Assembly: GCA_910586405.1 (NCBI GenBank)
Contig: CAJUII010000001.1
Span: 46,414 to 110,413 of the forward strand
DNA from: an uncultured Lachnospiraceae bacterium
Lineage (GTDB): Bacteria; Bacillota; Clostridia; Lachnospirales; Lachnospiraceae
Length of the DNA stretch: 64,000 nt
Direction: 5' to 3'
This document shows positions 59,175-64,000 of this stretch, piece by piece. The position numbers were made by a program, and so were the translations under genes. The notes under the pieces are model-generated. The model was given only the letters and a program-made list of their open reading frames with translations. It searched no databases and had not been told where the DNA came from. How positions within the stretch are numbered: the first letter of the stretch is position 1; the number at the start of each line of letters is the position of its first letter.

Positions 59175-61034
59175 GTGGATAAATTTGTATTAAACATTAT
59201 CCATCGTCCAGAGATGGTTCCAGAGTATTCTGCGACTGTGACAGGACAGGGAAAGGAGGAGGATATCGGGGATAAGGCACTCTTGACTGAATCGCTCGAT
59301 ATTTTCAAAACACAGCAGAGGCTGGCGCACGAGAATGGTCTGAAGGTGACAATCCAAATGACATACGCGTCACTTTTCAATGATGAGGCAGTGGAGCTTG
59401 CAAAGCATGACCATGAGGAGTTTGGCGACGAGATTGCGCTCTCCCTGCTCGGACTTCCCTGCGAGGAGTTCCGCGAGAAGTACAAGACAAAGGACTTCTG
59501 CATCTGGATGTTCTCAATGGAGGACAAGAAAGCCATCGTCAATGATGTTTTCGAGAAATTCCATGATAAGTTCGGTTTTTATCCAGAGTCAACCGGTTCT
59601 TACTACATGGATGCCGAGCTGACAAACTACATCAAGGAGAAGTATCCGACTGTGAAATGTGCGGTTGCGACATGCTGGGAGGAAGGACCAAAGGCATACC
59701 ACACTTGCAACAACTCATGGTACACTCTGTTTGACGGCGGTCCTTGGGCACCGTGGATTCCTTCCAAGCAAAATACCCATGCACCTGCGGCGAACGCGGC
59801 AGAGGACTCTGGCATCGTGGCAATTCCGCATCTGTCAAGAGACCTGATTGCCTGCTATGACGGAAATGGTTCGAATTTCGGCACCCATCCGCAGAACGTA
59901 CTCCGCGGCATGATTTACGACACAAAGACATGGGAATATCCGTATCTCTATAACTTGATTGACCAGTACCGCGACCTCGCAAAGTACAATAACGGCTATT
60001 CCTACAACATGATGTTTGTCGGACCAGGCTGGATGAACAAGATGGGACGCTGGGAGCAGCCGTATGAGCTTTTGTATAAATCATACAGCGACGGCTGCAA
60101 GTATTACGGCGAGTTGAAGAAAGAGGGCAAGCTCATCGACATGACCATGGCAGAGTTTGCTGACTATTATAGAGAAAAGAAGGGTGTCAATGCCGGCAAC
60201 TACAACGAGCCGGAGTGTGCGCCTTGGCGGGATATCCTCTACGGCTCAGACAAGCAGTTATTCTGGTACTGCGACCCGTATATGAGAGCCTGCGTCAACA
60301 TGGATCAGGGCGGCGCCATTGTGGACCTTCGTCCCTATGTGGCAAAATTAAACTGGCCTGTCGGCATCGGCACACCGCATGTACAGGATGCCTCCTATCC
60401 ATTCTTAATTCAGGAGAAATACCGCGCAGGGTACTTCACGCACTATGCAGGGGCAGGCACCGTGAGAAGTGCGAAGCTCTCATACAAGGGCGAGGAAGTA
60501 GATCTCTGCCTCTGCCCGACACACAGCCACTTCTCCGAGGAAGTGATTGACGGCAAAAAGACGCGCATTCTGACACTGGATCCAGTTGAAATCAAATTCA
60601 ACGGCGTGACCGTGAAGCTTCAGACCAAGGAATACTTTGAGGAAGGCGCTTCCAACATCAAGATTGAGCGGAATATTCTTGAAATCAGCGACCCGTCCGC
60701 GGAGATTACGCTTGACGAGTATATTACAGCATGCTATGGCACGACAGAGTATCCTGAGGACATGACTGGCATCACACTTGCATGTGAGGGTGCAGGCGGA
60801 GAGACCATCAACTATGAATACAGATGCCGCGATGCGAAGCTTGACGGTGCGAGCGCAGTGAGTGCGGTGATTCCTGCAATCGAGACAAAAGTCTCCCTCA
60901 CTGCTTCGGATAAGGCGCTTGGCTATATCGAGGAGGGATATGCATTTTCACCGATGTTCAAGCTCGGCTACAAAAAGACAATTTCTGATAAGGAGGTATT
61001 TGCAACATGGCTCAACTTGGAAAAGGCAAATTAA
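59175..61034 (+). CDS. Uncharacterised protein of galactoside cluster, putative carbohydrate-active enzyme
   Basis: A 619-residue soluble protein, GTG start with AGGAGG 8 bases upstream. I cannot assign it to a named family. The N-terminal 350 residues have features of a polysaccharide-deacetylase-like or glycosidase-like barrel: DEIALSLLGLPC, FYPESTGSYYMD with a conserved-looking acidic pair, HDHEEFGDE, and aromatic-rich loops such as WAPWIPS. The C-terminal 230 residues look like beta-sandwich. There is no signal peptide. Its place after lacZ, and the overlap of the next gene, suggest it processes the same sugars. This is inference from context; an unrelated enzyme remains possible. Confidence 0.6.
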   Translation: MDKFVLNIIHRPEMVPEYSATVTGQGKEEDIGDKALLTESLDIFKTQQRLAHENGLKVTIQMTYASLFNDEAVELAKHDHEEFGDEIALSLLGLPCEEFREKYKTKDFCIWMFSMEDKKAIVNDVFEKFHDKFGFYPESTGSYYMDAELTNYIKEKYPTVKCAVATCWEEGPKAYHTCNNSWYTLFDGGPWAPWIPSKQNTHAPAANAAEDSGIVAIPHLSRDLIACYDGNGSNFGTHPQNVLRGMIYDTKTWEYPYLYNLIDQYRDLAKYNNGYSYNMMFVGPGWMNKMGRWEQPYELLYKSYSDGCKYYGELKKEGKLIDMTMAEFADYYREKKGVNAGNYNEPECAPWRDILYGSDKQLFWYCDPYMRACVNMDQGGAIVDLRPYVAKLNWPVGIGTPHVQDASYPFLIQEKYRAGYFTHYAGAGTVRSAKLSYKGEEVDLCLCPTHSHFSEEVIDGKKTRILTLDPVEIKFNGVTVKLQTKEYFEEGASNIKIERNILEISDPSAEITLDEYITACYGTTEYPEDMTGITLACEGAGGETINYEYRCRDAKLDGASAVSAVIPAIETKVSLTASDKALGYIEEGYAFSPMFKLGYKKTISDKEVFATWLNLEKAN

Positions 61035-61225
61035 ATTACAGATGTCCATCCTGCTTTATGCGAGACCTCGACATCGACATGTTTTACAATAAAGATACAG
61101 GCATCTACAGCTGTATCCGCTGCCAGTACAGAGGAACAGAAGCAGATGTTCTTGAGAAAAACGAGATGGTGCGTTTCCGCTACCTCGACAGAGCGAAGCG
61201 GTTTACGAAGTTTGATTTTGACTAA
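61007..61225 (+). CDS. 72-residue zinc-ribbon protein
   Basis: A small protein with two CxxC knuckles, Cys13/Cys16 (CPSC) and Cys36/Cys39 (CIRC), so it can bind one zinc ion. The region CPSCFMRDLD and the later GIYSCIRCQYRG are typical of zinc ribbons in nucleic-acid- or protein-binding factors. It begins 28 bases inside the end of the upstream gene, in another frame. The AGGAGGT 9 bases before its ATG is among the strongest ribosome sites in the window, which supports real expression. It is followed by a hairpin terminator. The function is unknown; a structural or regulatory partner for the 619-residue protein is possible. Confidence 0.8.
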   Translation: MAQLGKGKLNYRCPSCFMRDLDIDMFYNKDTGIYSCIRCQYRGTEADVLEKNEMVRFRYLDRAKRFTKFDFD

Positions 61226-61241
61226 AAATTAATAGCAATAC

Positions 61242-61275
61242 AAGGGCAGACTCTTTTGAATGGAGTCTGCCCTTT
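61242..61275 (+). terminator. Terminator hairpin ending the galactan cluster
   Basis: AAGGGCAGACTC (61242-61253) pairs perfectly with GAGTCTGCCCTT (61263-61274) around a 9-base loop. Only three T residues end the stem, so the tail is weak, but the 12-pair stem is strong. Confidence 0.7.
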
Positions 61276-61304
61276 ACAATTGAAAACTTTCCGAGATTTC
61301 ATAG

Positions 61305-61333
61305 TTGTACAAAGAACTGATCAATGATAAAAT
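61305..61333 (+). promoter_or_regulatory. Promoter of the DUF262-ATPase operon
   Basis: TTGTAC (61305-61310), a 17-base spacer, then TAAAAT (61328-61333) preceded by TGA, giving an extended -10. It follows the terminator by 30 bases and precedes ATG 61375, so the operon below it is independent. Confidence 0.55.
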
Positions 61334-61374
61334 GGGAATGACAAATGTGAGGTTGATATGGAAAGAGGCATTGT

Positions 61375-62541
61375 ATGGAAGAATATGTTCAGGAATTGAC
61401 GCAGAATGATGGGGTGGAGGATGCTGGCACAATAAGATATGACAGTGAAAATGAGAATAAAGTCCAATGTATTTATCCAGCTTCCAAAATAAAAATTGAC
61501 AGGGTTCAGTTTTCCATCTTTGAATTAAAGCGCAGGTATGACAGAGGATTGATTTGTCTGGATCCAGATTTTCAAAGAAATTATGTGTGGAAACAAAAGC
61601 AGAAGTCTGAATTAATTGAATCTATCATTATGGGGATTCCACTTCCGTTGATCTATCTTGCTGAGACAATGGAGGGGAATCTGGTTATTGTTGATGGCAG
61701 ACAGAGACTGACTACTTTTTTTCATTTTATGGAAAATAAGTTTTCGCTGAATGGTTTAAAAATATTGCCAGATTTAAACGGATGTAGATTCATGGATTTT
61801 GAAAAAGATAAAACCAAACGTAAGTTTGCGACGGATATTGAAGATTTTCAGTTGGTTATACAGATCATAAAATATCCAACGCCTGACAGAGTTCGGTTTG
61901 ATATTTTTGACAGAGTAAACAGAGGCGGAACACCATTAAATAATCAGGAAATGCGCAATGCGTTATATCAGGGGAAGTCTACCAAATTACTATCTGCTTT
62001 GGCAGCGAGTGAGGAGTTCCAATGCGCAACAGGAAATTCAATAAGCCCTATTCACATGAAAGATAGATATATTATATTGAGAGCGATTGGTTTTTGGATT
62101 TGGAAAGAAGGAAAACTTACAGATCGTGAAGGAAAACCTGTAAGATATCGAAGTGATATCGAAGAATTTCTCGGTTATGTAATGGAGCAGTTAAATAGAA
62201 TGAGTGAACAGGAAATTGAGGACATCTCAAAAGTATTTCGTGCGGAAATGAAAGTGGCGTATGATATTTTGGGAGAGGACGCATTTCGTATTCCGACGGA
62301 GAATACAAAGAGGAGACCTGTTAGTATGACCTTGTTTGAAAGTCTTTTTTATTTTATGGGGCTGGTGTTGAACGATAAAAAAGACTTTGCACCATCTGAT
62401 ATCGTAAAGGCGGTAGAAGAAATATTGGAGGACAGTGTTTTTCTGGAGGCACTGACTTATAATGTTGACAGTGCGTTCCATGTTGAGGAACGGTTTAGGG
62501 TAGTCACTCAAAAATATAAGGAGTTATTGAATGTTAAGTAG
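61375..62541 (+). CDS. DUF262-domain protein (GmrS/ParB-like nuclease fold)
   Basis: A 388-residue protein. The N-terminal DUF262 domain (about 40-225) has LDPDFQRNYVW, IMGIPLPLIYL and the hallmark DGRQRLTT with Asp107-Gly108-Arg109-Gln110-Arg111, the ParB-like nucleotide-binding/nuclease core. The C-terminal 160 residues are helical and do not show an HNH (DUF1524) motif, unlike the fused GmrSD enzymes. DUF262 proteins are common in anti-phage and restriction systems. AGAGG lies 6 bases before ATG. The next gene overlaps its end by 11 bases. Confidence 0.85.
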   Translation: MEEYVQELTQNDGVEDAGTIRYDSENENKVQCIYPASKIKIDRVQFSIFELKRRYDRGLICLDPDFQRNYVWKQKQKSELIESIIMGIPLPLIYLAETMEGNLVIVDGRQRLTTFFHFMENKFSLNGLKILPDLNGCRFMDFEKDKTKRKFATDIEDFQLVIQIIKYPTPDRVRFDIFDRVNRGGTPLNNQEMRNALYQGKSTKLLSALAASEEFQCATGNSISPIHMKDRYIILRAIGFWIWKEGKLTDREGKPVRYRSDIEEFLGYVMEQLNRMSEQEIEDISKVFRAEMKVAYDILGEDAFRIPTENTKRRPVSMTLFESLFYFMGLVLNDKKDFAPSDIVKAVEEILEDSVFLEALTYNVDSAFHVEERFRVVTQKYKELLNVK

Positions 62542-63595
62542 AATATTAGTAGATGGGTATAAAAGTATTGACAGAAGTGAATTGGAATTATCTAATTTTA
62601 CATTGCTGGCGGGGGTCAACTCGGCAGGAAAATCCTCTGTCATTCAGGCTGTGATGTACGTCACGCAAGCACATTATCAATATGAACAGCAAAGGAAACC
62701 TGACATTGGGCGGTTTATGGATATCAGAAATAGCATTAAGGGCAATCGGGAAATTTATTTTGAGTTGGATTTGCGAAGACATGAAAAAACAAGGACAGTG
62801 AAGGTGACTCTGACGCAGAAGGAGAACGGAGTAGGCGTGGACTTACAACAGCCATCAGGATTTAGTCTGATTGATTTTATTCAAAGAAATAAGATTGTCT
62901 ACTTGCCTGTGGAACGAGTAGGGATTATGCGCACATATGAATTAAATACACAGCAGGAAAGGATAATTGGAGAGCGCGGTGAATATGCATATTCTTATCT
63001 CGCATTATATGGACAGGAATCTATACCTGCGGAGGAATTTGCCTATAAGCCGGAAGAGGTAGGTCAAAGTCTCAACAATCAAGTAAATTACTGGCTGGAA
63101 TATCTAATGGGATTTAATGTGCAGACAAATATTGTGCAGGATGTAGATCAGGTGGTAGTCACGTATTCAAATGCAAAGAACAACCGATATTACAGAGGAA
63201 AAAATGTCGGAACAGGAGTGACATATATGTCAATTTTGGTGATTGCTGCATTGGCATGTAAACAGGAGGACATTTTGATTATCGAGAATCCTGAAATTCA
63301 CCTTCATCCAAGAGCACAGTCGCGTTTTATGGAATTTCTTGCATTTTTAGCAAATAGGGGATTACAGGTTATTGTGGAGACACACAGTGATCACATTTAT
63401 AATGGAATGAGAAAATGTATCAAGAGGAATACCTTGGACAAGGAAAAGGCAGCAGCTTATTTTTTTGAGTTGGACGATACAATGCAGACAAGGGTAGAGC
63501 GAATCCGCCTGAATGACGAAGGTGCAGAAGAAAAACATCCATATGGAATGTTTGACCAGTTTGATGACGATCTGGATGAATTGCTGGGATTGTAG
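62531..63595 (+). CDS. SMC/OLD-like AAA ATPase with DUF3696-like C-terminus
   Basis: A 354-residue ATPase. Walker A is GVNSAGKSS (about residues 28-36), Walker B is ILIIENPEIHLHP, and VETHSDHI supplies the H-loop. This is the pattern of RecF/SMC/OLD-type ATPases used by many defence systems. The C-terminal tail with HPYGMFDQFDDDLDELL fits DUF3696. No Toprim nuclease domain is present, so it is not an OLD nuclease. It is translated from inside the DUF262 gene and followed by a third gene 7 bases on. ATP-driven sensing or control of a partner nuclease is inferred. Confidence 0.85.
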   Translation: MLSRILVDGYKSIDRSELELSNFTLLAGVNSAGKSSVIQAVMYVTQAHYQYEQQRKPDIGRFMDIRNSIKGNREIYFELDLRRHEKTRTVKVTLTQKENGVGVDLQQPSGFSLIDFIQRNKIVYLPVERVGIMRTYELNTQQERIIGERGEYAYSYLALYGQESIPAEEFAYKPEEVGQSLNNQVNYWLEYLMGFNVQTNIVQDVDQVVVTYSNAKNNRYYRGKNVGTGVTYMSILVIAALACKQEDILIIENPEIHLHPRAQSRFMEFLAFLANRGLQVIVETHSDHIYNGMRKCIKRNTLDKEKAAAYFFELDDTMQTRVERIRLNDEGAEEKHPYGMFDQFDDDLDELLGL

Positions 63596-63602
63596 GTGAA
63601 GA

Positions 63603-64000
63603 ATGGAAATATTACTAAACGAGAAATCGCTTGATGGGCAGTTTGATTCTTTGGAAGCATTTTTTAAAACGTTACCAGAAATGAGCAGAAACATGAAAAT
63701 ACTAAAGGAGAGGAATTTAATATTATATAAGCATAGTTCTCTGTATGCCAGAACTGTCACAAACGAACTGTCCTTGATGGACCTGCAAAACAGCAAAGGG
63801 AATATTCTGCCAGAATATAGGGATGTGCTTAGAAAATGGAAGAGAGATTTATCGATGCTGACAACAAGTCCTCCATTTTGGGATACAGAAAGCCAGAAGT
63901 GTGAGGATTCCATCTCTGAAGCTGCAAGGCGTAATACGGATGTAATTTCCTTTCAGCATCCTGATTATGAGGATAAGGAATTGAAAGTAGTGGATTCTGA
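63603..64000 (+). CDS. Third gene of the DUF262-ATPase operon, partial
   Basis: An ATG at 63603, preceded by AGGTGAAG at 63595-63602, opens a frame that stays open through the window end (132 codons seen). The 3' end is missing. The N-terminal region is helical and charged (KRNLILYKHS-like strand, then WKRDLSMLTT). I do not recognise the family. Its 7-base spacing from the ATPase gene makes it part of the operon, and such third genes often carry the effector of a defence module. This remains to be read from the rest of the gene. Confidence 0.75.
   Translation, partial: MEILLNEKSLDGQFDSLEAFFKTLPEMSRNMKILKERNLILYKHSSLYARTVTNELSLMDLQNSKGNILPEYRDVLRKWKRDLSMLTTSPPFWDTESQKCEDSISEAARRNTDVISFQHPDYEDKELKVVDS

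Noticed and set aside
62531..63595. OLD-family nuclease
   Set aside because: The ATPase core fits, but no Toprim domain follows; the protein ends with a DUF3696-like tail.

Overview
The window looks like a chromosomal segment from a Firmicute of the Lachnospiraceae type (gut Clostridia). This rests on the style of the genes and signals: Gram-positive GG-rich ribosome binding sites, a TagGH/Wzm-Wzt type exporter beside LytR-CpsA-Psr and GH25 cell-wall proteins, DUF6077-like membrane proteins, a class II GalT with a GH53 enzyme, and a PgcA-type phosphoglucomutase. Every gene I could support is on the plus strand. I saw no tRNA, rRNA, IS element, phage gene or CRISPR array. No gene-free stretch exceeds 300 bases; the longest is about 285 bases, at 50467-50750.

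Region 1 (1-38324) is a large surface-polysaccharide locus. It opens with the tail of an unidentified gene. A GtrB-like glycosyltransferase, an SDR protein, a TIM-barrel isomerase-like protein and a second GT2 follow. A perfect-consensus promoter then drives a polyprenyl-phosphate sugar transferase, a WecB/TagA/CpsF transferase and a YdjC-like deacetylase. After these come an SGNH lipoprotein, a two-part DUF6077-like membrane protein and a paired small EmrE-like transporter. Two GH25 muramidase-family proteins are interleaved with dTDP-sugar genes (GH25, rfbB, rfbA, GH25, rfbC). Next is an ABC polymer exporter (wzm-wzt), followed directly by a methyltransferase-kinase fusion that resembles the WbdD chain terminator. 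Several one- or two-domain GT2 proteins, phosphoglucomutase, GtrA, a second initiating sugar transferase, an LCP ligase and a final rhamnosyltransferase-like GT complete the locus. The logic is sugar activation, lipid-linked initiation, chain building, possible end capping and export, then attachment to the wall.

Region 2 (38352-49410) is housekeeping-like: glmS (which also feeds UDP-GlcNAc), an HtrA-type protease, an unusually long ClpX, a YitT/YczE-like membrane protein, a methyltransferase, a large TPR-acidic linker-DUF4037 protein and trpS. A PfkB kinase follows.

Region 3 (50511-61275) is a galactan/galactoside utilisation cluster. It has a terminator, an extended -10 promoter with a LacI-type double palindrome, a leaderless GH53 galactanase, galT, a LacI regulator, an AraC regulator, a GH2 beta-galactosidase and a 619-residue protein I cannot assign. 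A strongly initiated 72-residue zinc-ribbon protein overlaps the end of that gene. The enzymes lack signal peptides, so breakdown of imported oligosaccharides in the cytoplasm is inferred. No transporter is visible.

Region 4 (61305-64000) looks richer in A+T by eye. It holds a compact operon of a DUF262 protein, an SMC/OLD-like AAA ATPase with a DUF3696-like tail, and a third unknown gene cut by the window edge. This is a candidate defence module.

A theme of the window is charged, repeat-built low-complexity segments in otherwise ordinary envelope or housekeeping proteins (GH25, LCP, HtrA, TPR-DUF4037).
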